From Micractinium sp. NFX-FRZ (Eukaryota; Chlorophyta; Trebouxiophyceae; Chlorellales; Chlorellaceae): a stretch of DNA of 64,000 nucleotides. Below are positions 11,679 to 23,177 of this stretch, one piece after another; position 1 is the first letter of the stretch, and every line of letters starts with the position of its first letter. The DNA lies in assembly GCA_029339195.1 (NCBI GenBank), contig JAPTJF010000004.1, positions 470,998 to 534,997 of the forward strand, in the 5' to 3' direction. A program made the position numbers and the translations under genes. Below the pieces are notes generated by a model that did no database searches, was not told where the DNA came from, and worked only from the letters and a program-made list of their open reading frames with translations.

Positions 11679-13973
11679 TTACTTGGAGGCAGGCACCCCC
11701 TGCACCACCAAATCTGGGTTGGCTGCCAGCAGCTTGTCCACTGCACGCACAGCAGGGTGCACACATGATTCATTCACCATGTCATGATGGGGTCTCCCCA
11801 GTGCCAATGCATCGTCACCCAACCGATCCTGTTAAAAAAGGCAGACAAGATGGGTGTGAATGGGTGGGAGGGTGCGCTTGGGCGGGCAGAGCCGGGGACA
11901 GGGACCCTGGGGGGCGGGCGGGCACAACAGGGTGAGCGACCGAGCGGGGTGCTCCCGCAGATGGCTGGGAGGCTGGCACCCATCCGCAAACGGCCTGACA
12001 CGCAGCTTGACTCACAGATGCACCACCCGCACCAGAGCCCCTCCACGGCTGATTCAACCGGCTCACACATACTCACACACACACAGGTTCTGCACAGGTT
12101 GCAATTGGCGCCCACCCACCGGCAAAGGGCTTGACGCGCGACTCGTGCAGCGCCAGCGTCTGCAGGTGAGGCAGGCAGCCCAGCGCCACCACCGAGTTGC
12201 TGGTCACACGGCACTGCAGGGGGGGGAGGGGCACAGGCACAGGCACAGAGGGAGGGCGGGCATGAGGCCACGCCGGGTGTGCATGCATGGGGACAGAGTG
12301 AGCTGTGGAGGTACACTGTTTTACACCTCCACAGAGCAGTGCCGTGGCCCACGGGAGGGGCATGAGGGGAGGAGCAGGGCGCCTTGCCACCTGGCCGCCC
12401 AAGGGAGCTGCATCTGCCCGAGGCTCAGGACCGCACTTGCCCAGGGTCAGTTACGGTTGGAGTGGTTGCCACTTGCCTGGGAGAGGTTGAGGGCTGTGAG
12501 CTGGTTCAGCTTGATGAGGTGGCAGATGGAGGGGTTGCCCACGCGGCTGTTCTGCACGTGAAGAGCGGCACGGGTGGTGCGGCTTGTGGCTACCACAAGC
12601 TGACACACAAAGGGACCCTTTGTGAAAACAGGGGAGCATTGAAAGCAAGGCGGCGGGCAAGGGCACACAAGCGGCGGTTCTGATGATTGTAACCAGTCAT
12701 GACCGAGCAGACTGCCTGATACAGAAGGGGCTTCCCTACACACACTGCTGTGGGGTGGCGCCCTGCCCCGACCCTGCGCAGATATGCACTGCTGCATGTA
12801 CAGGCGCTCTGTTGACTCATGCCCCCTCCGCCCCATCCCACCCTGCCCCGCGCCGCCCCGCCCTGCCCCTGCCACATCCTATCCCATCCACGCCGCCCCG
12901 CCCTGGCCCCGCCCCACCCCCATCCCATCCCACCCCATCGCACCCCATCCCGCCGCGCCCCACCTGTGCCAGCGACAGGTGCTGCAGGCGGGAGAGCGCC
13001 GCCAGGTGGGCCACCCCAGCGTCGTTGATGGCGCCGCCACACACCTCCAGGCGGCGCAGGTTGTTCAGCTTGCTGCGCGGTGGGCACATTGCAGAGCAGA
13101 GCACAGCACGCACACATAGCGTGTCAGCACAGCACGGCACGCGCTCCCCCACACAGATCCAGGCAAGGGGTGAGCCAGCTGACCTGTCAGACAGCACAGT
13201 GCATGCTCCGAAGCACAGCGAAGCCAGAAAGGGACGCAAAACGCCAAAGGTCAACGGACGCAAAGGACGCACAGGACAGCATGCCCTCACCTGATGCTTG
13301 CGCAGCCTGCGTCGGTGATGCGGGCCCCAAACAGGTCCAAGCACTCCAGCCCCGTCAGCTTCGCCACGCTGGGCATGCCGGCATCTGCGTGGGGTGGGCA
13401 GCAGGGGAGGGAGGGAGAGGGGAAGGGGGAGCACGTGACAGGGGCTGGGGGAGAAGGGAGGGAGCGAGGGGTCGAGGGAGAGAGGGGTGGAGATGGGGGG
13501 AGAGACTATCGGCAAAGGGGGGAACCGGAGAGGGGAGGGTGGTTGGCAGTAGGCCGATGGGGCACGGTGCGGTGGCTTGCCCCAGGGGATCACAGGGCAA
13601 AGGCACAGCCAGGCACTGCCTGTTGCTAGCTTGTGTTTGTGAGAAAAGGAGGGCGGGCAGGCGCGGCAACAAAGAGAATAATACATGCCACACACGTTCC
13701 TCCCCGTGAATTGCACCTGCGCAGCGGCGGACGGGCTAGGCAGCTACTGGCAACACAAAATAAGTACCACACAGCCCCGCCCCTGCGGTGCACCACCTGT
13801 GAAGAGGCGTGAGTCGAGGTTGAGGCAGCGCAGCGCGGTGAGGCGCGTCAGCTTGCGCAGGCCCAGGTCATTCACGCCTGCAGGCAGGCGGGCGGAAGGC
13901 GAGGGCAGCAGGGGACTGGCAGTGAGGTGGCAATGAGGGGGCCCAGCGGTGCGGCGGCGGCCAGGCAGGCGGC

Positions 13974-14029
<56 letters not shown>

Positions 14030-17000
14030 CGGGGTGAGGGACAAAGAGCATGCAACCGAGCAAAGCCAAATGCCACAATGTTGCGTAGAGAAGGCTCACC
14101 AGAGAAGGAGAGGTTGAGCGACTCCAGCTGGCGCAGCAGGCCCACAGCAGGCATAGCGCCGTTGCTGGCGCCAGTGTCGCTGCACACCAGTCGGCGGACA
14201 GGGGGAGCGGTGGCGGGTGAGGCGGCGGCAGCAAGCACGCTTCGGTAGAATGCAGGCTGGCAGCGGGCAGGCCGGGCTGGGCTGTGAGAGCTGTCAGGCC
14301 GAGATGTGCATTTTGACCAGAGGCGCTGCTCTTGCTTGCTGTAATGTCCAGACTGTGGGCTGGAATTATGACGAGCTGTTGAGGGGATACTTGAAGGTGG
14401 CCACTACCCGCATCCAACCAACCCTTCTGACCACGTCATGCAAAGCATGGAGGGCGCAGACTGACCTGAGATCCAGTCGACGCAAGCCGGTGAGGCTGGC
14501 CAGCATGCCCAGCCCCCGGTCTGTGATGCCGCAGTTCTCCAGGTTGAGGCAGGTCAGCTGCATGGGGGTATGCTTACAAAGAGAGGGGAGGTGCAGTGAG
14601 GGCGGGTGCGGGCGGGCGGCAAGAAGGATTGTCAACCATCACCTTCCCCGCCCGCCGCCACGCGCGTGTGTGTGCTGACGTGCACCTGCCTGCTTGCAGG
14701 CTGCCAAGCTGGAGCGGGAGGCGCCCCTGATTGCTGACCGCTGCCACTAGCTCAACGACAGCTGGTTTACGTTTCCAACCGACTGGTTGCGCTGGAAGTG
14801 TTCCCACCTAATGTCGCCACACACCTGGTTGAGGCTGCTGAGCTGGAGCAGAGCAGCCCCTGACAATGACCGCTGCTTCTGATCAACGACAGGTGGCTTG
14901 CCTCCAACCAACAGTCACGTCCCATCTCCTCCTCCCATCAACTTCACACACCTGGTTGAGGCTGCTGAGCTGGAGCAGCCCCTGGTCGCTGACTGCGGTG
15001 TACCCCAGGCCCAGCTCCCGCAGCCCAGGCGCCTGCGGCATATAGGCAGGCGGTCAGGCAGGCAGGTTTGGCTGTGCACTTGTGCACCGGTGTGACCGTG
15101 TCCTTGTGCACCAGGCAAGGCTGCAGGGAGCACGACCTTGGGCGCCATCGCGACCTGGCTGTGCAGCTAGGGTGGGCCGGAGCGCAGCGGAGCGCAGCAG
15201 GCAAAGAGCAGCCGAAGCGTGCTCGGGCCGCGCTGCTGCGCTGCACAGCCCCAAGCACAACTCCCGAAGGACAGCACCAGGCCACAGTGCAGCCCTGTGC
15301 ATCCCCAGTGCAGCCAAGTGCACTAGCCAAGTGTGTGTGGTTGTGTGCGCTCACGTGCGTGCCCACCGCCGCGGCCGCCCGGTCCCCCGCCTGCAGGCAG
15401 CGGTCCAGGTTGAGGCTGCGCAGCTGCGACAGCTGGCACAGCAGCGGCGCCAGCGCCTCGTCGCTGCAGCACGCGCGGGCAGGCAGGGCAGGAAGGCGGT
15501 GGTGAGGGGTGAGACACACACGGGCAGCAGGCAGCAGGGCGGATGATGCGCTGCTGGCCTTCAGGGGCACCGCTTGCTGCCATGAGAGACAAGCAGACTC
15601 CCTGCAACATCTCCTGCTTCCCAGCCGCCGAGGCTTGGTTAGCTTATAATCCGGCAATGGCCAGCAGCCGGACAACAGTGGAAACCGTGGGCTACAGTAG
15701 GGAGCGCACCAGTGCCTGCCTGTCAGCTCTCAGCCCCTCTCAGACATCAGCATGCGCTGCCCACGCATGTGTGAAGCACACCTGACGTGCAGGCCCGTCA
15801 GGTTGAGGACCCGCAGGCTGGTGAGGGTGCACAGGTGGGCCAGGCCGGCATCCGATATCTGCAGGGCAGGGGGGAGGGGACGGGAGGGACCCAAGGCGGG
15901 GCAAGTACAGAGATGGGGGAAGCGGGTGTTTGGAAGCGTCAGCGGACAAGAGGCAGCTGTCCTCCCCTCCTGTGAATCACCTGCATGCCCACCAGGCCGA
16001 GCTCCTGGAGGCATGGCAAGCGCGCCAGCGCCGCCCCTCCCCTGCCCTTCCCTCGCTGTCTCTTCCCTAGCCGCTCTCCCTCCCCACCTTTGCGTGCTTG
16101 CTGTACTGCATGCTGTACTGCTTTCATCCCAGCCCAGAGCAGGAGAGACACGTGAGGGGGAAAGCAGCGCACCTGCGTGCGTGCCAGGCTGAGCTCCTGC
16201 AGGCGGGGGAAGCAGGCCAGCGTTGCGGCGTCCGCGTCGCCCACGCTGCTGCACCAGCCCAGGTCGAGCGCCTCCAGCTGGCGCAGGCGGGCGAGCAGGG
16301 AGAGCTCGCTGCAGGCAGGGCAAGTGGGGCAGGGCAAGCGGGGCAATGTAGATGGACTAGTGTGCACCGTGCTGGGATGCATGGTGCTGTGCCGCTGCTC
16401 CTGCCCCCAGCCTGCCGCTTCTGGGCTGTCACCCCCCCACACCGCCGCGCCACACACGCCAGAGCACATGCGCAGGCGTGCATCACACTGTGCGCGCCCC
16501 TGCACACCGTCCCTGCCACATGCCGGAAGCACCCACACTCAAGCAGGCATCACACCTCGTGTGCTCACCTGATGGCGTGGCACGTTTGCAGGTTGAGCGT
16601 GCGCATGCGCGTGAGGCCCGACAGGTGGCGCAGGCCCAGCGGCGTCACCTGCTCGCACCCTGCCAGCGAGAGCTCTTGCAGCGCAGTCAGGCCTGCATCG
16701 GCATGTGCAAGCGGCCAAGGGTGTGTGTGTGAAATATGGACACAGGTGCTGGGCATTACAAGGTGGGCGGGGCTGACTGGCACGCAGGAACACGGCGGCT
16801 TGCAGGCACAGGAACACGAACGCAGGCAGTGGGGCAGCATGGGCACCCGGCAGCCGGGCCAGCCCTCCATGCGCCAACTCAACCCACATGAGCATGTGTG
16901 CAGCTGGGCCAGCCCTGCCCCCGTCGGTGTTACTGCAGTACACGCCAAGCACAGCATGCACAGCATGCACCAAGCACAAGCACATGGGTGCACTGCTTGC

Positions 17001-17914
17001 CGCACCTCTCAGCTGGGCCAGCCCTGCGTCTGTCAGCTCCACACAATAGTCGAGGCGGAGGCGGGCCAGGCGGGGCGGGGCCCCCAGGGCCTCCAGAGCG
17101 TCGTCGGTGACCTGCAGGGGGGGCGTGGGGGCACATGAGGGCATGGCGGCATGAGGGCATGGCGGCATGAGGGGCATGCCGGCGGAGCTGGGCGACTCAG
17201 CACTCAAACGAAGGTGGAAGTGAAGGTAAAGCGGTGGGGCGCTCAGGCTGGCCCGGCGCCTTGTGTGCGTGGCCTGCAGGGGGGTGGGAGATGTGGGGGA
17301 TGGGACGGGGCACAGCGCTGCTGGCTGGTTCACGCTAAACAGGGGCAGCTGATGGGGGAATGGTGAACACAGCCAGTGGGATAAGGCAGCACCCTCCCTC
17401 CAAAGAAGACGTCACGCCACTTGACGACTACGGCTGCCCGCCCCCCTGCCCTCGCCCCACTCACCCCCGTCTTGCCCAGGTCGGCCGCCTCCAGGGAGGC
17501 GGTGGCCAGGCAGCGCAGCCAGGCGGGGCGCACCACCTCTGGGTAGGCCCCCAGGGGCAGGCTGAAGAAGTGCAGGGCCAGGCCTGAGAGGCGGGCAATG
17601 GCGGCGTCATCCAACAGCCCCCCCGCTACCAGGCGCTCCAAAAGGAGCTGGGAGAGGTCTGCGGGCAGCGCTGCCAGCGCGGGGGCTGGTTGTGCGTGCA
17701 GGCTGGCGGCCGCGGCGTCCAGGGCCAGGGAGAGGAGCGAGGGGAGGGGTGAGGGGGCGCCGTCGGCGGGGTCGGTGGCGGCGGCGCCGGCGCAGCGCGG
17801 GCGCCGGCTCAGGCTGCAGCGGCGCGGGCGGAAGGGGGAGAGGCGCACGATGGTGGGGCCGCTGTCGGCCTCCCCCTCGTCTTCAATCAACTTCTTGGAG
17901 CAGGAGAGCCCCAT
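11679..17914 (-). CDS. Leucine-rich-repeat protein with acylation-type N-terminus
   Basis: This is a large cysteine-containing LRR protein of the AMN1/F-box-LRR style; no F-box is evident. Exon 1 (17914-17465) starts MGLSCSKK, a Gly2/Ser6 N-myristoylation context with Cys5 available for palmitoylation, followed by a helical region. Repeat exons are 17111-17006, 16692-16569, 16308-16173, about 16031-15981, 15858-15782, 15463-15355, 15032-14952, 14557-14466, 14179-14100, 13877-13797, 13384-13291, 13072-12964, 12551-12477 and 12213-12120. Each carries LRR cores such as ITDAG, LRSLNLDRC, LEALDLGWC, ISDAGLAHL and LTCLNLENC. The last exon (11828-11679) is a clean 49-codon frame ending VVQGVPASK. 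Its phase does not match the exon at 12120, so one short exon is probably missing. The intron before 12477 has a GC donor. The role is probably a membrane-anchored protein-interaction scaffold; partners are unknown. Confidence 0.82.
13961..14031. repeat. (CAGG)n tetranucleotide array
   Basis: Roughly 17 near-perfect CAGG units sit in an LRR-gene intron between 13877 and 14100. A CCTG version recurs in two GT61-gene introns (40476-40503 and 40628-40664). Confidence 0.9.
14694..15032 (-). repeat. Three tandem copies of an LRR exon, two decayed
   Basis: The bona fide exon 15032-14952 ends ...LLQLSSLNQ. The same segment recurs at about 14890-14829 and again at about 14760-14694, spaced roughly 125 bp apart, each ending at a GT dinucleotide. 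The copies encode AALLQLSSLNQ and AAVSNQGRLPLQLGSLQ. The reading phase of the flanking exons closes without them, so they may be skipped, but in-frame use cannot be excluded. Confidence 0.7.
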
Positions 17915-19516
17915 GCTGGCCGCGCTCCAAGTCCCAAAGGTGTAGCTGGCAAACGGAGTGCGGCGTGGCGCGCTCCTGCGGCAGCGCTTTGGCGGCCCGC
18001 CGGCGGTGCGGGTGCCAGCGGCTGGGGTGTAGCGCTAGCACCGGGGGTCGGGCTGGGAGGAGCGCCTTGTTGTTCGAGTGTTTGATGCACGTGTTGAGGG
18101 TGACCGCAAGGCCACTGGGAGTGCAACAGAGTGCGGGTTGCCCGACTTCAAGTCGAGCGGTAGTGCGGAAGTTGTGCGAGAGCCTCCCAGCGGCTTGGGA
18201 CAGGCTGGCACGAATAGGGCAATTGCTTGAAAGGGTGTCGAGGGCCGGGAAGCCGGAAGTTAGCAGTTCCCAGGTGTCGTGAACTTGGGATTGCTCTCTC
18301 TGTTTCGAGTTGCAGACCAGCTGAATTGATCGAGCAGGGGGGTATAATTGGTTGACTGTAAGCGGGTGCCAGGCTGTGCGTTGCCGAACCCCCAAAAACC
18401 CTAGCCGGCTTGCAAGCCCTGCTCGGCGTGTCGGCCAAAGTGCGCTCATGGTGTACAGAGACTTGATGATGCACTTTGATATGGCCGCAAGTCCTGGGAA
18501 TGAGACACATGGCGCCTACCGCCGCCACAGCCGGCGGCACTTTGCAGCTGGCAGGCCACTGGCCACTTGCAGCTGCCTCATGCACACCGGTGACCGGCCT
18601 TGCCCCCCACCGGCACTGCCATGCGGTTAGTGGTTTGAGTTTACACAATTACAGCGACATACTGAAGAGAGCCGTGCATCAGCAACCTGAATGGAGGCAA
18701 CCTGAATCAGATGCAAGTGTTCATCAGTGCCTCCTGGGTCATTGTGCTTTAGCCAGGTTTCCAAGCTTGCACACCATCTGGGAAGGAAAGGCAGCAGCCG
18801 ACGGCCATGTATGTGCTGTATGTCGAAGTCGCGTGATGCCAGCAGTTGAGCGGGGCGACAAGTCGGCTTGAATGCAGGGCGGGTGGCATGTCTGCCCTTT
18901 CTGATGAGGTCACTGTGCGTGATGATCTTCACTCAGGCTGACACATACTAAACCAGAGGTTGCACTGATTTATGAACTGCAAGAGCACCCTGTAGTGCAG
19001 GCGCTGATGTCACGACATGCCCCGCCGTGCCCCGCCGTTCACCGCCTGCCGCCCCCACCCAACTGGGTCGGTTTGCAACCGCTGGGCCACGATCGCGCTT
19101 CCATATTCACCACGCTGCTGGTATCGAACATGAATAGCAGCCTGGCGCAGCGCGGCACACAGTGGGCGGCACTTCGGCGACCTGCAGGAAACAGGTCGGC
19201 GCGGCAGCGGCAGCATGTTTGCTGTCAGGCATCAGCAGCAGGGCCGATCAGGTGAGGGCTGCAGGAGGAGGAGCCTAGGAGGGGCCAGTCCGGCCTTGCG
19301 AGCGACATGTTGGCCTCTTCACGCCCTATGCACTGAATTGCTGATCAGCAGGCGATGCTGTCGATTGTAGATTGGCCAGGGCAAAGGCGGGGGACAGCCG
19401 CTGCTGCCAGCCGCCACCGCCGCCGCCGCCGCCGCTGAGTGACACGCTCGTGCGGCGCCGCAGCCGAGCTCCCTCTGTCTGCCGCCTGCTCCTCTTGCTG
19501 CACCACACTGCCGCAG
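17915..19516. promoter_or_regulatory. Divergent region, LRR gene / histidine phosphatase gene
   Basis: This is 1.6 kb between two head-to-head genes. It should contain the LRR promoter and the promoter plus unresolved first exon of the phosphatase gene. A candidate first exon is ATG at 19214 to a GTGAGG donor at 19251, but its phase does not match the acceptor at 19516, so it is not adopted. Nothing else is recognised. Confidence 0.4.
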
Positions 19517-21233
19517 GCGGTTGATCCTCATGCGGCACGCCGAGAGCGAGGCAGCAGGGCGAGTGAGGGACCACGATCGGGAGATCACGCAGGAGGGTGC
19601 GGAGTCGGCACAGCAGGTGAGCGGTGCCTTTACGTGGAGCTCCGGCCCCAACACCTACCTCCCAGGTTCTGGCCCAAGTGTATATCTTTCCACCTGGGCA
19701 GGGCATGCACCAGGCATGCACACCCAAGCTCCCCGCCTCCAGAGTGGTTGACAGGCTGCCTGCCGTCTTTGATGCTCACTCCCCTGCTTGAGGCCTGCCG
19801 CTGCTCCCTCGGCTCCGCCTGAGGAGCCCCATCCCTGCCAGCCGGCACGTGCCTTGCAGAGAAACCGCCAGCAGCAGCCTTTAAGCAGCCTTCAAGCACT
19901 GCCTCTGCCAGCCTCTTCCAGCGCTGCCTGGGCTGTCTGTCAACCCCCGGCCCCTCCTCTCAAAACGTGCCTATGCCCGGCGCTACCTCCCGCCCGCCCC
20001 TCCCGCTTGCCCGCAGGTGGCGCGGCAGCTGGCAGCGCTAGAGGGCTGGGTGCCCCAGGTTGTTGTGTGCAGCAACGCGCAGCGCACGCGGCAGACACTG
20101 GACCAGATGCAGGCGGCGCTGCCCGAGCTGGCAGACGCGGACGCACACTTCCTGGTGGGTGGGTGTTATGCTGTGCTATGCTATGCTATGCTGTGCTGTG
20201 CTGTGTTGTGCTGTGCTGTGCTGTGCTGTGCTGCGCTGTGCTGTGCTGTACGGCGCTGCGCTGTGCATTCTGTGTTGCACTGTGCTGCGCTGTGTTGTAC
20301 GCTCTGCTGCGCGGTGCTGCTTTTGTGTTGCACTGTGCCGTGCTGTGCTGTGCTGCCGCAAGCGCACGCTTCCTGGTTTCATGCCACATCCAGCCTGGCT
20401 GGGCTTTGCAGACACAGCTGGCAGGCGGGCAGGCAGTGCTGTGTGCAGTGCACGCCTGCAGCTCCCCTTCCTGTTCGCCCCTCTTCCGAAGCCTGCACAT
20501 GTTCATTCCCGACGCACCATTCCTTTGCTCAACACTTGGCATGCCGCATCATCGAAGTGCAGCAGGTCAGCGGCAGGTCAAAGCCCACTCCTGCTCCACC
20601 CTCCTGCCTGCCCGCCCACCCCGCCCGCCCGCCTGCAGGGCAGCCTGTACACCACGGCAGCGCTGGACGGGCAGACGCGTGCACACCTGGCCGAAATTGT
20701 GGCATCCGAGGCCGGGGCCTCCCACACCTGTTGCCTGTGCCTGGGGCACAACAAGGGGTGGGAGGAGGCGGCCACTGCCTTTGCGGTGGGTGGGTGGGGC
20801 GGGGGAGGGCTCAACAAGGGGTGGGAGGAGGCGGCCACTGGCTTTGCGGTGGGTGGGTGGGGCGGGGAAGGGCAGGGAAGAGGAGAGGTCGGTGGGCGGG
20901 AGGGGGCGGGGGGCAGGGTAGGGAGGGCCTGGGGCGGCAGTGCAGCGCAGCCCACAGGACGCACTGCCTGATGTGGGCGCTGAAACAACCCGTCAGCCTT
21001 GTTTGTGCCCTCCCCAGCCTGCCTGCTGGCCGCCGACTCCCCTCGTTGCCAGGGCATCAGGTGGCTGCCGCCACTCACACCCCCCCGCTCGCCTCGCTCT
21101 TCCCTCCCAGCAGGGCGAAACCGTGCGGCTGGGCAACTCGCATGCGGCGCTGCTGGAGGGGCGGGGCGCCAGCTGGGGCGAGGCGCTGCAGGACGGCGCG
21201 GGCTGGCGGCTGGTGCGCGTGCTGCAGCCCTGA
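19517..21233 (+). CDS. SixA-like histidine phosphatase (5' end unresolved)
   Basis: This is a predicted member of the histidine phosphatase (phosphoglycerate mutase-like) superfamily. Exons are 19517-19616, 20017-20154, 20639-20785 and 21114-21233. Exon 1 carries the catalytic RHA motif in LILMRHAESE, exon 2 the core CSNAQRTRQTL (the SSxxxRxxQT block), and exon 3 the second catalytic His in LGHNKGWEEA, the signature position used by SixA phosphohistidine phosphatases. The visible part is about 168 residues, normal for a SixA-size enzyme. The first exon carrying the start codon is upstream of 19517 and could not be identified with matching phase. The substrate (phosphoprotein or small phosphoester) cannot be told from sequence. 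The end of exon 3 is duplicated 63 bp downstream together with its donor (see findings). Confidence 0.82.
20166..20345. repeat. GCTGT/GCTAT pentamer array in an intron
   Basis: About 180 bp of imperfect GCTGT-type pentamers begins a few bases after the donor of the second phosphatase intron. It belongs to the same simple-sequence family as the tracts in the MFS and Miro genes. Confidence 0.85.
20749..20870 (+). repeat. 63-bp tandem duplication spanning an exon end and its donor
   Basis: Copies at 20749-20807 and 20812-20870 are nearly identical and both contain the coding end (NKGWEEAAT) plus the GTGGGT donor. The offset of 63 bp equals 21 codons. Use of the distal donor would therefore insert 21 residues in frame. 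Confidence 0.9.
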
Positions 21234-21319
21234 GGCGGGCGGGCGGGCCTCCGCGCCCCCATCTGTGCATGCGCCATGTTGAACTGAACAACAAGGTTTC
21301 GTGCGCCCCCCTCCAACTC

Positions 21320-21324
21320 TGTAA
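21320..21324 (+). terminator. TGTAA polyadenylation motif (phosphatase gene)
   Basis: TGTAA lies 87 bp downstream of the stop codon at 21233, a typical distance for chlorophyte genes. Confidence 0.6.
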
Positions 21325-21435
21325 CTCTCCCTTCCTGCCCATGCCTCGCACGCGCTGTGCTGCTTAGGCAGCCGTCCCCACAGTCACAGTCTCCTCCGCA
21401 CAGCACCCCAGCCGAGCACGCTTCCTTGCATTCTG

Positions 21436-21440
21436 TTACA
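21436..21440 (-). terminator. TGTAA polyadenylation motif (CCT gene)
   Basis: TTACA on the plus strand gives TGTAA on the minus strand. It is the candidate signal for the CCT-domain gene, implying a long 3' UTR, and it faces the plus-strand signal about 115 bp away. Confidence 0.45.
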
Positions 21441-23177
21441 CAAACGACGGGGGGAGGCACAGGACAGGCAGACGGGTGGGGTGGGGTGGGGTGGGCCGTC
21501 CAAACCGAGGAGAGCAGGGGTGGTACCGTGGGGTGAGTGCAGGGGGTGGTACTGCGGGAGGGGGGTCGGAAAAAGGGGACACAGATGCGGGGGAGAGAAG
21601 GAGCATGCCGTTGGTTCTTTCAAACTCTTTCAAATGGAGGCGCATGTGGTTGCAGGGTGCGGGTTATTAATGGGAACGGGGCGGCTGAAAGGGGGGACGG
21701 GGCGGCTGGTACGGGGTCGGGTGGGGAGGGGCGGCGCGGCGCAGCGAAGCGCCGTGCGGGGAGGGTCCAACGGGGCTGCGCTGCGCACGCTGTGCCCCAG
21801 CAAAGCTGAGATTCGGCAAAAGGCAAGCGTTGGGGTGGGGCTGGGCACGCGGGGCTTGAGGGGGGGAAGGGCCCGGCGTGCACACAAAACTCAGGCGGGG
21901 TGGGTGCGACTGGGCGACTGAAACCACCGCGAGCGGGAGCAGCAGAAGGCAAGACGGGGGTCGGTGGGGGAGGATGCCCGTCTGCTGGGAGGGAGGGTAC
22001 ACACACACGGAGCAGGAAAACAAGGAGAAGGGGCCAGAGCGTGGAAAAGGGTGGCAGCGCCGTCGTAAGGCGTGGCTGCGCACTGTGCAAGGGAGGGGAG
22101 GGGGCTGCTTCGTCGGCAGCGGCTGCTTCGTCGGCAGTGGGAAAAACAGGCGGGAGCCCGGGCGGGAGCCCAAAAAACACAGAGACAAAGACACACGTGC
22201 CGCGCGCGCGTGGCGGGGTGCCCGCGCGTGCGGTGGGAGAAAAGGGGTGGAGGCGGGGGGAGGGCGGAGGGACTCTCAAAAATGGGAGCGGGGGGGCGGC
22301 TCCCTAAGACGTGCAAATGAAAGGGGACGAGGGCATCTGCTGGCCCTTAACCAAAGCATTTTGAAATCTCAGGAGTGTTCAGGGGGTGGGTGGGATAAAA
22401 GTAGGCAAAACCAAGAAGGGCCCAGGGGGGGGAGGGGCGCCGGCCAGTGCAAGGGGGAGCTTGGGGGGGCGGGCTCAGTAGGGGGGGAAGAAAGGCGGCC
22501 GTGGGAGGGGGGACCGTGAGAGCTACGGAAGCCGGAGGGGGGGGAGCGGCAAGCTCTGATAGGCGGAAAAACGCTGGAATGGGTGGGGTGGGGGTGGGGA
22601 AGGGGGGCCAAGTTTTTTCGGGCGGCTTTCCTTGGGACCAAGCCAGCTGGCGCCACAGGTGGGGGGGGGAGCGACGGCGCCAGGGATAAAAAAGAATGCA
22701 TGCCACAGTTGGCATTAGGCGTGATGCAGACAGGCAAAGAAGAGCTACTCGGGTTGCTGTTTTTTGTGTGTTTTGTGGGGCTTGTTGGGTGTGTGCAAAG
22801 CAAAAAGTGGAGAGGGAGCGGTCATTGATCAGGAAAGGAGTGCTGTGTGTGGAGTGGGGGGGGGGAGCGGGAGGGAGGAGGGGGCCGGTGGGGGAGGCGT
22901 GTGCAGGGTGCAGGGAATGCATGAAATGAATAACCAAATGTTGGACAGGGGGGTGGTGCAAAGGGATTTCCAGGGCAGGGGGCGACCCCCTTTGGGGGGG
23001 GGGAGGGGGAGCCCCCGGGTGAGCCGACGGTTCTGCACGAGACGGGGTGCGTGCTGGGAAATCTGGGGACGGTGTCAGGTGGCGGGGGCCGAGGGGGCCG
23101 CCAGCGTGGCGCGCGGTGGCGGCGCGGCGCGGCGCCAGCCTTGCACAATGGGTGCAGGCAGGCGGCGCTGCGCGTGC

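Larger units (their letters stand above)
21234..23177. other. Convergent 3' UTR region, G-rich on the plus strand
   Basis: The plus-strand phosphatase gene has TGTAA 87 bp after its stop, and the minus-strand CCT gene has TGTAA at 21436-21440. Most of this 1.9 kb therefore reads as a CCT 3' UTR of about 1.7 kb. The plus strand is rich in G-runs of four to nine bases between 21900 and 23040. All open frames here are low-complexity Pro/Ser/Gly shadows. Confidence 0.5.

Noticed and set aside
14829..14890. Treating the LRR exon copies as certain coding exons
   Set aside because: The reading frame closes without them and their splice ends are weaker, so they are recorded as repeats.
19214..19250. 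First exon of the phosphatase gene starting at ATG 19214
   Set aside because: It has a good GTGAGG donor, but its phase does not match the acceptor before 19517.
20166..20345. Telomere-like or CRISPR-like repeat interpretation of the pentamer array
   Set aside because: It has no spacers and no telomeric motif; it is an intronic simple sequence of a type found elsewhere in the window.
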